25,932 nucleotides of DNA from DASVDE01 sp035558955 (GTDB lineage Bacteria; Actinomycetota; Thermoleophilia; Solirubrobacterales; 70-9): assembly GCA_035558955.1 (NCBI GenBank), contig DATMBX010000107.1:1-25932 (forward strand), in the 5' to 3' direction. The number at the start of each line of letters is the position of its first letter. Positions within the stretch are counted from its first letter, which is position 1. Positions 1-6,676 of this stretch are shown here, one piece after another. A program made the position numbers and the translations under genes. Below the pieces are notes generated by a model. The model saw nothing but the letters and a program-made list of their open reading frames with translations, did no database searches and was not told the origin of the DNA.

Positions 1-78
1 GACATACATGCCGTAGGCACACTGCACGAGGTCGTAGATGACGGGGACGTCAGCCGGACGAGCGGGTCGAATCTGCAT
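1..78 (-). CDS. GNAT acetyltransferase, N-terminal fragment
   Basis: The first 26 codons of a gene that runs off the left edge of the window. The ATG at 78-76 opens MQIRPARPADVPVIYDLV, the usual beta1-alpha1 start of a GNAT-fold N-acetyltransferase (an 'IRPA...D' strand followed by a helix), continuing to AYGMYV. GNAT proteins move an acetyl group from acetyl-CoA to an amine, but the substrate cannot be told from so short a piece. It overlaps the 3' end of the upstream GNAT gene by 29 bases in another frame, so the two are probably translated together. Only the first strand and helix are visible; the acetyl-CoA loop is outside the window. The family call therefore rests on the N-terminal pattern and on the neighbouring GNAT. 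Confidence 0.6.
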   Translation of the reverse strand, partial: MQIRPARPADVPVIYDLVQCAYGMYV

Positions 79-619
79 CGTCCGAGTCTCTCGTATTGAT
101 CCGGTACAGAACGTGTCGGCTCAGAGGATGTCCGGCCGGCAAGCCGGGGTGATCGAAATCTTCGTCTGGATCGTGGGTCATTCCGATCCGTGCCATCACC
201 GCGCGCGATCGCGTGTTTGCGACGGAGGTGAACGAGACGACCTCGCTTAGTCCAACTTCTTCGAAGCCAAAGGCGAGAGCCGCTTGGGCAGCCTCGGTCG
301 CGTACCCCTTGCCCCAAGCCGAGCGCGCCAGGCGCCAGCCGACCTCTACCGCCGGAGTGAAGTGAGCGTCGAAAGTGGGCGTTGTCAAACCGGTGAATCC
401 CACGAACTCGCCCGTCGCCTGTGCCTCTAGTTCCCACAAGCCGAAGCCGTTTGCTTCGAAGCCTGTCTCGATTTTCTCGATGAGATCGTCGCTTTGTTCC
501 CGGGTGAGACGATCAGGGAAGTACTCCATGATCACCGGATCGGCATTTATCGCGGCAAAGGGCTCGCGGTCGGCCTCTCGCCAACGGCGAAGCCTCAGCC
601 GAGACGTGCTCAGATCCAT
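50..619 (-). CDS. RimJ/RimL-type GNAT N-acetyltransferase
   Basis: A 189-residue protein with a complete GNAT fold of the RimJ/RimL (Acetyltransf_3) kind. It opens with LSTSRLRLRRWREADREPF, typical of the subfamily. The acetyl-CoA pyrophosphate loop is seen as VGWRLARSAWGKGYATEAA (about residues 92-110), and the late VANTRSRAVMARIGM segment matches the usual 'N..S..v..klGF' signature. Family members acetylate protein N-termini, antibiotics or small amines; the substrate here is unknown. The ATG at 619 lies 6 bases after the stop of the upstream deazaflavin reductase. Its end overlaps the next GNAT gene, so four small genes (1351 down to 1) look like one transcript. GC is about 62% in the one line counted (241-300), below the core genes of the window. 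Confidence 0.88.
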   Translation of the reverse strand: MDLSTSRLRLRRWREADREPFAAINADPVIMEYFPDRLTREQSDDLIEKIETGFEANGFGLWELEAQATGEFVGFTGLTTPTFDAHFTPAVEVGWRLARSAWGKGYATEAAQAALAFGFEEVGLSEVVSFTSVANTRSRAVMARIGMTHDPDEDFDHPGLPAGHPLSRHVLYRINTRDSDDADSTRSSG

Positions 620-625
620 GTGAGA

Positions 626-1108
626 TCAGCGAGGGTCGAGGATCACGATTGGGATCTTCCGGCCCTTCGCGTTGCGCCGGTAGAACTCGGACCCGGGGTA
701 CATTGCTACAAATTTCACCCAGAGGCGGTCGCGCTCCTCGTCGGTTGCGACGCGGGCGCAGACCTCGCGGATCTCGGAACCGATCTGGACGGTGGTGTCC
801 GGGTTTGCCTTGAGGTTGTGGAACCACGCCGGGTGCGTCGGCTGGCCGGCTTTCGAGGCCATCACGACGATGGCGTCGCCGTCCTCGAGGTACATCAGCG
901 GAGACGTCCGCTTCGCGCCGCTCCTGGCGCCCGTGTGGTCGACCAGGGCTATCGGCACTGCTGGCCAACCGGGAAGATGCCCGCCGATCCTGCCACCGGA
1001 CCGCCGGTAAAGGGCAACGTGGATCTTCGTCGAGCGCCGCCCCATGTAAATGCCACGCTTGTTGATGAACTGCGAGCTAGAGGCGGTGAGCTGTCCGAGC
1101 GAGGGCAT
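626..1108 (-). CDS. Deazaflavin (F420)-dependent nitroreductase-family protein
   Basis: A 160-residue protein of the Ddn/DUF385 split-beta-barrel family. These proteins use reduced coenzyme F420 to reduce quinones or nitro compounds, or bind F420 or fatty acids. Visible marks are ALYRRSGGRIGG, then ALVDHTGARSGAKRTSPLMY (the TTTGRKSG.pr..PL strand-turn of the family), VVMASKAGQPTHPAWFHNL, and the terminal IPIVILDP. The length matches mycobacterial Ddn (about 150 residues). The first ATG is used because Ddn-like proteins have a short N-terminal helix before the 'Y R' segment; a second ATG at residue 22 is a possible shorter start. The gene lies 15 bases after a small membrane protein gene and 6 bases before a GNAT gene. 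It implies that the host makes F420, which fits an actinobacterium. Confidence 0.9.
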   Translation of the reverse strand: MPSLGQLTASSSQFINKRGIYMGRRSTKIHVALYRRSGGRIGGHLPGWPAVPIALVDHTGARSGAKRTSPLMYLEDGDAIVVMASKAGQPTHPAWFHNLKANPDTTVQIGSEIREVCARVATDEERDRLWVKFVAMYPGSEFYRRNAKGRKIPIVILDPR

Positions 1109-1123
1109 TGCGAATGGCCAGTG

Positions 1124-1351
1124 CTACTTCGCCGTGCCGTGACGCCGCCATGGCTTGCCTCGATCTCTGGCAGTCCGCTCTTCCCAACGCCAAATCCTTT
1201 CGTTGACGAACGTCGAGATCACCAGGATCGCCACAAGACCCCAGGCAGTCGAAGCACTGTTCCAAGAGTTCGCATCAGCGAAGAACAGGAACGCGGCCAT
1301 GAGGGCCACCTCAGCGCCAATCAGCATTATCCACGCGAAAGACTGCTGCAT
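1124..1351 (-). CDS. Small two-helix membrane protein, unknown function
   Basis: A 75-residue protein of unknown function. It has two hydrophobic stretches: residues about 5-25 (FAWIMLIGAEVALMAAFLFF) and 33-49 (ASTAWGLVAILVISTFV). They are followed by a basic, aromatic tail with ERIWRWEERTARDRGKPWRR, which would stay in the cytoplasm. No motif of a known family is seen. It is called a gene because the hydrophobic pattern is coherent, it starts with ATG, and it stands in tandem 15 bases before the deazaflavin reductase gene on the same strand. The 149 bases upstream (1352-1500) hold no gene and probably contain the promoter of this small operon, but I could not pick a convincing -35/-10 pair. 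Confidence 0.6.
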   Translation of the reverse strand: MQQSFAWIMLIGAEVALMAAFLFFADANSWNSASTAWGLVAILVISTFVNERIWRWEERTARDRGKPWRRHGTAK

Positions 1352-1500
1352 ACGATTGTCTGCACGATAGCCGAGACTTCAAAGCGTAGGAGCCATGAGC
1401 AGCCTACGAGCCCGAGCGACTCCCGCATGCCGTAAGGCCCCGGCGATATCTACGCGGGTCGAACGAGGGGTGCGTCATCACTCTAATGCTAGCTAAAGCC

Positions 1501-2547
1501 TTAGTCCTCGATCCATGTACTCAAGGGGGTGTTATTCCCCGTAGTGCGCCTCCAATAGCCATAGCCAATAGCCAGTCCGACCGACGTGAGCGTCAGATGT
1601 CGAAGAGCAGACCCGTCCCAGGCATTGACAAACTCCTGCGCCTCCGGCACTCGATGCAAAAGATCTTCATGCACTTCCGATTCGCTCATTGCGCCAGTAT
1701 CTAGTAATCGTTTCAGATCGCTTTCTAGCTCAGTCCCACCCGCGAGTTCTGCCAGCGCAGCCATATCAGAGGGATGCATCGCAGACAGTTGAAGTCGGCA
1801 CTTATCCCGCAGGCAAGGCTTAAACACTCGACCATCATCAGCCACAGACGCAAGGGTCTCCGGCACATCATCGCGTTTAAAACCTTTGTTGAACCAACCC
1901 TCCGAGCCATGCATTATGGCCTTTGCTGCTCTTACTTGGCCCATTCCCACCGTACCCGCTCCTACATACTCGATGTGCTGGTAGGCAGTTTGGCTCGTAG
2001 GGATACCCGACGCAAGTGGGAGAAGGTTTCCCTTGATGTAGGTCTCAAAGAATCCTTCCAGGGTTGGATCTCCAGTGAATCGCGTATACCTCACAATGAA
2101 GCACACAGCAATCGCCTGTCGCTGCTCGATAGTGAGCTTCGGAGCCGCATTGATCGCCTCATTGAGGGCGAGCGTTTGTGTATCCCTATTTTCTCGGCTC
2201 ACCCGATCAACTAGAAGGTCAACGAGCGCGCTCTCTAAGTCCTCATCTCCCGAACAGGCGTACTCTCGCTGCGCGTTGAACACTGACCGTTGAACGTCTG
2301 GATCGGCCACATTAGGTAGCGCTTCTGGGGTCCGAGCCTCTAGCTGAGCCAGAAAGTCGCCCGTAATCTTCTCTGCTCGCCCACGCGCCACATCTTCAGC
2401 CACACCCCTGAGCTCAAGAAAGTTCCTGTGAAAAACGTCCAAGGCAATTTCGCGAACCTCGATCGCCGAGAGACCCTTACTGATGACGATGTCGCCGCCG
2501 GCCTGCACGTTTGTTGCGCTGCCGTCACTTTCCTGATGTTGCTTCAT
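1501..2547 (-). CDS. LPO_1073/Vpar_1526-like protein with N-terminal NVQAG motif
   Basis: A 348-residue soluble protein that I recognise as like the uncharacterised LPO_1073/Vpar_1526 family; its biochemical role is not known to me. Family-like stretches are LSAIEVREIALDVFHRNFLE (about 26-45), NAQREYACSGDEDLESALVD (about 91-110) with VDRVSRENRD after it, and TAYQHIEYVGAGTVGMG (about 188-204). The first 25 residues hold a separate motif, NVQAGGDIVISKG (13-25), which also occurs at the C-terminus of the upstream membrane protein. No nuclease, NTPase or membrane segment is evident. The start is firm: ATG at 2547 has a GAGGAA ribosome site 7 bases before it, inside the end of the upstream gene, and the two genes overlap by 23 bases, so they are co-translated. 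GC near 50% sets the pair apart. A role in defence or programmed response is inference from context and motif sharing. Confidence 0.85.
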   Translation of the reverse strand: MKQHQESDGSATNVQAGGDIVISKGLSAIEVREIALDVFHRNFLELRGVAEDVARGRAEKITGDFLAQLEARTPEALPNVADPDVQRSVFNAQREYACSGDEDLESALVDLLVDRVSRENRDTQTLALNEAINAAPKLTIEQRQAIAVCFIVRYTRFTGDPTLEGFFETYIKGNLLPLASGIPTSQTAYQHIEYVGAGTVGMGQVRAAKAIMHGSEGWFNKGFKRDDVPETLASVADDGRVFKPCLRDKCRLQLSAMHPSDMAALAELAGGTELESDLKRLLDTGAMSESEVHEDLLHRVPEAQEFVNAWDGSALRHLTLTSVGLAIGYGYWRRTTGNNTPLSTWIED

Positions 2548-2848
2548 TTATCTGTTCCTCACCTTCGCCACTCCTCAAGACGACATCTCGACCTGCTTGG
2601 ACATTTATAGATCGCTTGCCCCCCTTTTGAACTTGACGTGAGACACCGTTCGGCGCCATGAACCCAATTCCCAGCAGGATCATTCCGACAACAAAGACGC
2701 CCACGCTTAAATAGCCAGGTAGTTGCCAAAACTCTTCCCTCGGGGACGCCTGAAGTCCAAACAACCAATACCCGACACCTGCTGTTCCTCCCAAACCTGC
2801 AAAAACGGTTCCCGCAGCAAGCCACCGATCTGCCGATATCGCATGCAT
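2525..2848 (-). CDS. Two-helix membrane protein with C-terminal NVQAG motif
   Basis: A 107-residue protein of unknown function. Two hydrophobic helices are seen at about 10-31 (LAAGTVFAGLGG...WLFGL) and 46-64 (YLSVGVFVVGMILLGIGFM). A basic segment (RQVQKGGKRS, 71-80) follows, which by the positive-inside rule places the C-terminus in the cytoplasm. The tail then carries NVQAGRDVVLRSG (82-94), nearly the same as residues 13-25 of the protein encoded next. The gene overlaps that partner by 23 bases and has the same low GC. The simplest reading is a membrane anchor or effector that meets its soluble partner through the shared motif; that is inference. The ATG at 2848 lacks a clear ribosome site, so the exact N-terminus is less sure than the rest. 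Confidence 0.72.
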   Translation of the reverse strand: MHAISADRWLAAGTVFAGLGGTAGVGYWLFGLQASPREEFWQLPGYLSVGVFVVGMILLGIGFMAPNGVSRQVQKGGKRSINVQAGRDVVLRSGEGEEQINEATSGK

Positions 2849-2908
2849 TGGGCAATGCTACCGTCAACAGTGGCAGCCACCCCAGCCCCCCCGATAAGGG
2901 AAGTAGTA

Positions 2909-3883
2909 CTACCTACCGATGCTTTGCTGGTACAGCGTAAAGCCGATTCCCGAGCAGACGGCGGCGATGATCCAGAAGCGGAGCATGATCTTCGTCTCCG
3001 ACCAGGCCATCATCTCGAAGTGGTGATGGAGGGGGGCCATCAGGAGGATCCGGCGGCGGAAGGCCTTGAAGGCGAAGACCTGGGCCGCAACCGATAGGGC
3101 CTCGATGACGAAGATGCCGCCGATGATGATCAGCAGGACTTCGGTCTGGGTCATCACGGCGAGGGCGCCTATGGCGCCGCCCAGGCCGAGGGAGCCGGTG
3201 TCCCCCATGAATATGGACGCCGGGAAGGCGTTGAACCAGAGAAAGCCGACGCAGGCGCCGACTAGGCAGGCCGAGAGCAAAGCGAGGTTCTGCTGCTCGT
3301 TGGTGACGAAGGCGATCGCCGTGTAGGCGAGGAGGACGATGGCGCAGGAGCCGGCGGCGAGGCCGTCGAGGCCGTCGGTGAGGTTGACGCCGTTGGAGGT
3401 GCCGGCAATGACCAGAAAGACGAGGACGAAGTAGAGGACGGGGCCGAGGTCGATGCTCCCATCGCCGATGCGGAACTCGAGCACCGGCTCGAGGCCGACC
3501 TCGTGGCGCGCCACCCACCAGAGAGCGAGCGCCAGGAGCAGCTGGAAGAGAAGCTTCCAGCGGGCGGAGAGGCCGAGTGAGCGGCGTTTGACGATCTTGA
3601 TGAAGTCGTCGGCGAAGCCGAGGCCGGCGCAGCCGAGGGCGACGCCGAAGACGGCGAGGCTCTGCGCGTCGCGGTCGGAGAGGACGAGGTAGGGGACACA
3701 GATCGAGGCGAAGACGATCAGCCCCCCCATCGTCGGCGTCCCCGCCTTCGCGTGATGCTCCTGCGGCCCGTCTTCGCGGATGTGCTGGCCGAACTCCTTC
3801 ACTCGCAGGAACTCGATGAACTTCGGGCCGAGGAAGATGCAAATCAACATCGCCGCCATCCCGGCGATCAGCACCTCGCCCAT
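2909..3883 (-). CDS. mraY: Phospho-N-acetylmuramoyl-pentapeptide transferase MraY
   Basis: Integral membrane enzyme that transfers phospho-MurNAc-pentapeptide from UDP to undecaprenyl phosphate, making lipid I. The 324-residue length is normal for Gram-positive MraY. Family signatures are all present: HHAKAGTPTMGG (43-54), the Mg-binding pair in FADDFIK (92-93), NLTDGLDGLA (167-176), FMGDTGSL with D228, and the PLHHHFE triple histidine (286-288). About ten hydrophobic helices are visible. The start at 3883 is chosen because the ATG shares its A with the murF TGA stop and gives the usual MraY N-terminus; the open frame continues upstream only as a shadow of murF. It is the last wall gene of the cluster here: murD, ftsW and murG do not follow, and a low-GC module begins within 60 bases. 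Confidence 0.97.
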   Translation of the reverse strand: MGEVLIAGMAAMLICIFLGPKFIEFLRVKEFGQHIREDGPQEHHAKAGTPTMGGLIVFASICVPYLVLSDRDAQSLAVFGVALGCAGLGFADDFIKIVKRRSLGLSARWKLLFQLLLALALWWVARHEVGLEPVLEFRIGDGSIDLGPVLYFVLVFLVIAGTSNGVNLTDGLDGLAAGSCAIVLLAYTAIAFVTNEQQNLALLSACLVGACVGFLWFNAFPASIFMGDTGSLGLGGAIGALAVMTQTEVLLIIIGGIFVIEALSVAAQVFAFKAFRRRILLMAPLHHHFEMMAWSETKIMLRFWIIAAVCSGIGFTLYQQSIGR

Positions 3884-5208
3884 CAGATCAGCTCCGCCAG
3901 AGTCTCGGCGACGGACTCCAAGCCGGCCGAGCGCGACCCCTTGACCAGGACCGCGTCGCCCGGCTCCAAGCGCGCCGCCAACAGCTCGGCGGCGTCCTCG
4001 GGAGTGCCGACCAGTTCGTCGGGGCCGTAGTCGCGGGCAGCTTCTCCAACGCCGACGAGCAGGTCGAGGCCCTCCGCCCGGGCGTACTCGCCGACTTCGC
4101 GGTGATAGTCGGGGGCGCCGGGGCCCAGCTCGGCCATCTCGCCGAGGACGGCGACCTTGCGATCGGCATCGAGCGATGCCAAGTGGTCGAGCGCCGCTCG
4201 CATCGACACCGGGTTGGCGTTGTAGCAGTCGTTCACCAGGACTATTCCGTCGCCCAACTCGAGGCGCTCGCCGCGGAAGCGGGAGAAGCCTATATCGGCC
4301 GCCCCATCCGCCATTTCCTCCGGCGAGACCCCCAGCGCAACGCCGGCGGCGACGGCGGCGAGCGCGTTGGTGAGGTTGTGGGCCTCGGTGAAGGGAAAGT
4401 GGAAGAGCCGGCGGCCGGCGGGGGTTTCGATCAGCGCCTCGGTGACTCCGTTGTCGACGCGCCACTCGACAGCGCAGACATCGCCGCCGGGACCGAAGCG
4501 AAGCAGGCGGGGCACCCCGGCAAGGTGAGGCTCGATCTCGGCGGAATCGACCGGAACCACCGCAGCGCCGTCCTCGGGCAGGGCGGCCAGCACTTCCGCC
4601 TTTGCCGCCGCGATCGCCTCAACCGAGCCGAGCAGCTCAACGTGGACCGGGCCGACGTTGGTTATCACGGCGACGTCGGGCTCGGCGATCGCCGCAAGCT
4701 CAGCGATCTGGCCGGGGCCGCGCATCGCCATCTCCAGGATCAGGGTCTCAGTTCCCTCCGGCGCCTCCAGCACGGTCAGCGGCATGCCGATCTCGGTGTT
4801 GAGGTTCTCGCGGTTGGCGTGCACGCGACCGGGCAGGAGTGCCCGGGCGATGTCCTTGACCGAGGTCTTTCCGACCGAGCCGGTGATCCCGAGGGTCTTC
4901 GCGCCGAGGGCGCGGTGCCAAGCGCGGGCCAGCGACTGCAGCGCTCGCAGGGGGTCCGGGACGGAAAAGACCCAATCGCCCTCGACCAGTCCCGCCCGCT
5001 CGGGCGGGACAACCACGCCCCAGGCGCCGGCGGCGATCGCTTCGCTGCCGAAATGGCTCCCGTCGACATTCTCCCCGCGCAGCCCGAAGAAGAGAGCACC
5101 GGCGGCCTCGCGAGAGTCGATCGCAGCGCGCTCGGGGTAGCCGGCCTCGCCTTCCGAGGCGATGTCGGCGCCCATAGCGGTGGCGATCTCCCGGGGCGTC
5201 AATTTCAC
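3883..5208 (-). CDS. murF: UDP-MurNAc-tripeptide-D-Ala-D-Ala ligase MurF
   Basis: Cytoplasmic ATP-dependent ligase that adds D-Ala-D-Ala to UDP-MurNAc-tripeptide. 441 residues, three Mur-ligase domains in order. An N-terminal substrate domain has IDSREAAGALFFGLRGENVDG (30-50). The central ATPase has the P-loop GITGSVGKTS (107-116), the HANRENLNTEIGMPLT segment and the TNVGPVHVELLGS turn. The C-terminal domain has VLVNDCYNANPVSMRAAL and the VLGEMAELG strand that is specific for MurF among Mur ligases. Translation starts at GTG 5208, which overlaps the murE stop in GTGA. Its own stop overlaps the mraY start by one base. Tight coupling on both sides fits a single murE-murF-mraY transcript. Confidence 0.97.
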   Translation of the reverse strand: MKLTPREIATAMGADIASEGEAGYPERAAIDSREAAGALFFGLRGENVDGSHFGSEAIAAGAWGVVVPPERAGLVEGDWVFSVPDPLRALQSLARAWHRALGAKTLGITGSVGKTSVKDIARALLPGRVHANRENLNTEIGMPLTVLEAPEGTETLILEMAMRGPGQIAELAAIAEPDVAVITNVGPVHVELLGSVEAIAAAKAEVLAALPEDGAAVVPVDSAEIEPHLAGVPRLLRFGPGGDVCAVEWRVDNGVTEALIETPAGRRLFHFPFTEAHNLTNALAAVAAGVALGVSPEEMADGAADIGFSRFRGERLELGDGIVLVNDCYNANPVSMRAALDHLASLDADRKVAVLGEMAELGPGAPDYHREVGEYARAEGLDLLVGVGEAARDYGPDELVGTPEDAAELLAARLEPGDAVLVKGSRSAGLESVAETLAELI

Positions 5209-6656
5209 AAGCGACTGTCCAGCTTCCGCAGCTCCTCGCGAGCGACGTCGCGATCGTCGAAGGGGATCTTCCTGCTGCCCTCGAACTCTTGCCCCTGCTC
5301 GTGCCCCTTGCCGGCGATCACCACCGTGTCGCCCGGCTTGGCCCTGCCGAGGGCGAGCGCTATCGCGGCACGGCGATCGACCTCCACCTCGACGTTCGTG
5401 TCGTCTTCGATTCCCGCCACAAGCTCGGCGACAATCGCGTCCGGATCCTCGGAGCGCGGGTTGTCGGAGGTGACGATCGCCAGATCGGAGAGCGTGGCCC
5501 CCGCCAGCCCCATCTGCGGCCGCTTGGCGCGGTCGCGATCCCCGCCGGCGCCAAAGACGGAGATCAGCCGCCCCTCGGTCAGTCGTCGCGCCGCGCGCAG
5601 CACGTTCTCCAGCGAGTCGGGCGTGTGGGCGTAGTCGACCAGCACCGCGAATCCCTGCCCCTCGTCGATCGGCTCGAAACGCCCGGGAACTCGCGCGGCC
5701 CTGGTCAACCCGGCGGCGGCGGCCTGGGGGTCGATCCCGAGCGCCGTCGCGGCGGCGAAGGCGCCGAGCGCGTTGGCGACGTTGAAATGGCCGGGAAGCG
5801 CAGTATTGATCCGCGCCTCCCCCTCGGGACCCTTCGCGACAAACGTGGCGCCGCTCGCGTCGAAGGAAACGTCGTGGGCAACGAAGTCGGCATCCGCCCC
5901 ATCCGCGGAAAAGGTCAGGCAGTCGAACTCATCGGCAAGCCGCCGCCCATAGGGATCGTCGGCGTTGACGATCGACACCTCGGGCCCTGTCGCGAAGAGC
6001 GCCCGCTTCGACTGGAAGTAGTCCTCCATGTCGCCGTGGAAGTCGAGGTGGTCCTGGGTCAGGTTCGTGAACAGGGCCACCTCGAAGCGGATCGCGTCGC
6101 AGCGGTGAAGCGCCAGCGCATGGGAGGACACCTCCATAGCGCAGGCCCTGTCCCCGACGTCGAGCATCCGCCGAAAGGTCGCCTGCAACTCGATCGCCTC
6201 GGGAGTGGTCCGCTCGACCTCCTCCTCCACCCCACCGACCACCTGCTTGACAGTCCCCAACAATCCACAGCCGACCCCCGCCGACTCAAGGATCTCCCTG
6301 ACAAGGAAGGCAGTAGTCGTCTTCCCATTGGTCCCGGTAATCCCCACAACCTTCAACTCCTCCGTCGGCTCCCCCCAAAACCGCGCCGCCAAAGGAGCCA
6401 TAGCCACCCTTGCATCGGAAACAACCACCTGCGCAACAGGCAACTCAAGCTCCCTCTCCACAACGATCGCGACAGCCCCATCCTCAACAGCAGCAGGTGC
6501 AAACTCGTGCCCGTCCGCTTTCTCTCCCGGCACGCAGAAGAAAAGCGTTTTCTCCACCACATCTCGACTGTCGTAAGCGAGAGACGCAATCTCAACATCA
6601 CCTTCTCCGCGGGTCACGTCCCCGCCAACACCCTCGATTAGCTCACGAAGCTTCAC
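5205..6656 (-). CDS. murE: UDP-MurNAc-tripeptide ligase MurE (meso-DAP type)
   Basis: Cytoplasmic ligase that adds the third amino acid to UDP-MurNAc-L-Ala-D-Glu. 483 residues with the three Mur-ligase domains. P-loop GITGTNGKTT lies at 105-114, the likely carbamylated lysine at about 217 (YFQSKRALF), and NADDPYG and LVDYAHTPDSLE further on. The DNPR motif (398-401, in TSDNPRSEDPDAI) is the signature of enzymes that add meso-diaminopimelate rather than lysine, so the host wall is predicted to be of the DAP type. Start is GTG at 6656, 20 bases after the ftsI stop. The first 400 or so bases of the gene have clearly lower GC than the rest (32 of 60 in 6301-6360 against 48 of 60 in 5701-5760), although the protein is intact. 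Confidence 0.97.
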   Translation of the reverse strand: MKLRELIEGVGGDVTRGEGDVEIASLAYDSRDVVEKTLFFCVPGEKADGHEFAPAAVEDGAVAIVVERELELPVAQVVVSDARVAMAPLAARFWGEPTEELKVVGITGTNGKTTTAFLVREILESAGVGCGLLGTVKQVVGGVEEEVERTTPEAIELQATFRRMLDVGDRACAMEVSSHALALHRCDAIRFEVALFTNLTQDHLDFHGDMEDYFQSKRALFATGPEVSIVNADDPYGRRLADEFDCLTFSADGADADFVAHDVSFDASGATFVAKGPEGEARINTALPGHFNVANALGAFAAATALGIDPQAAAAGLTRAARVPGRFEPIDEGQGFAVLVDYAHTPDSLENVLRAARRLTEGRLISVFGAGGDRDRAKRPQMGLAGATLSDLAIVTSDNPRSEDPDAIVAELVAGIEDDTNVEVEVDRRAAIALALGRAKPGDTVVIAGKGHEQGQEFEGSRKIPFDDRDVAREELRKLDSRL

Positions 6657-6676
6657 CTGGGCGATTCTAGGTCCGC

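Larger units (their letters stand above)
1440..2890. other. Low-GC accessory island after mraY
   Basis: Base composition drops visibly here. Counting whole 60-base lines gives 30 G+C in 1861-1920 and 30 in 2401-2460 (50%), against 48 of 60 (80%) in 5701-5760 inside murE. The stretch holds only the two-gene module at 1501-2848 and its flanks. The codons are correspondingly AT-richer at third positions. This suggests recent acquisition relative to the wall-synthesis genes next to it. I see no integrase, transposase, tRNA or target-site duplication at the edges, so the means of arrival is unknown. The limits given are approximate. Confidence 0.7.

Noticed and set aside
1501..2848. A classical toxin-antitoxin pair.
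   Set aside because: Neither protein shows a known toxin fold or an antitoxin DNA-binding domain; the larger gene is far longer than typical pairs. The shared motif is the better lead.
2870..2880. GTGGC-A-GCCAC as a terminator after mraY.
   Set aside because: The stem is only five pairs with a one-base centre and no U run follows.
4102..6641. Long plus-strand frames opposite murF and murE (510 and 450 codons).
   Set aside because: Both lie on the other strand of genes with full Mur-ligase motifs and show no motifs of their own.
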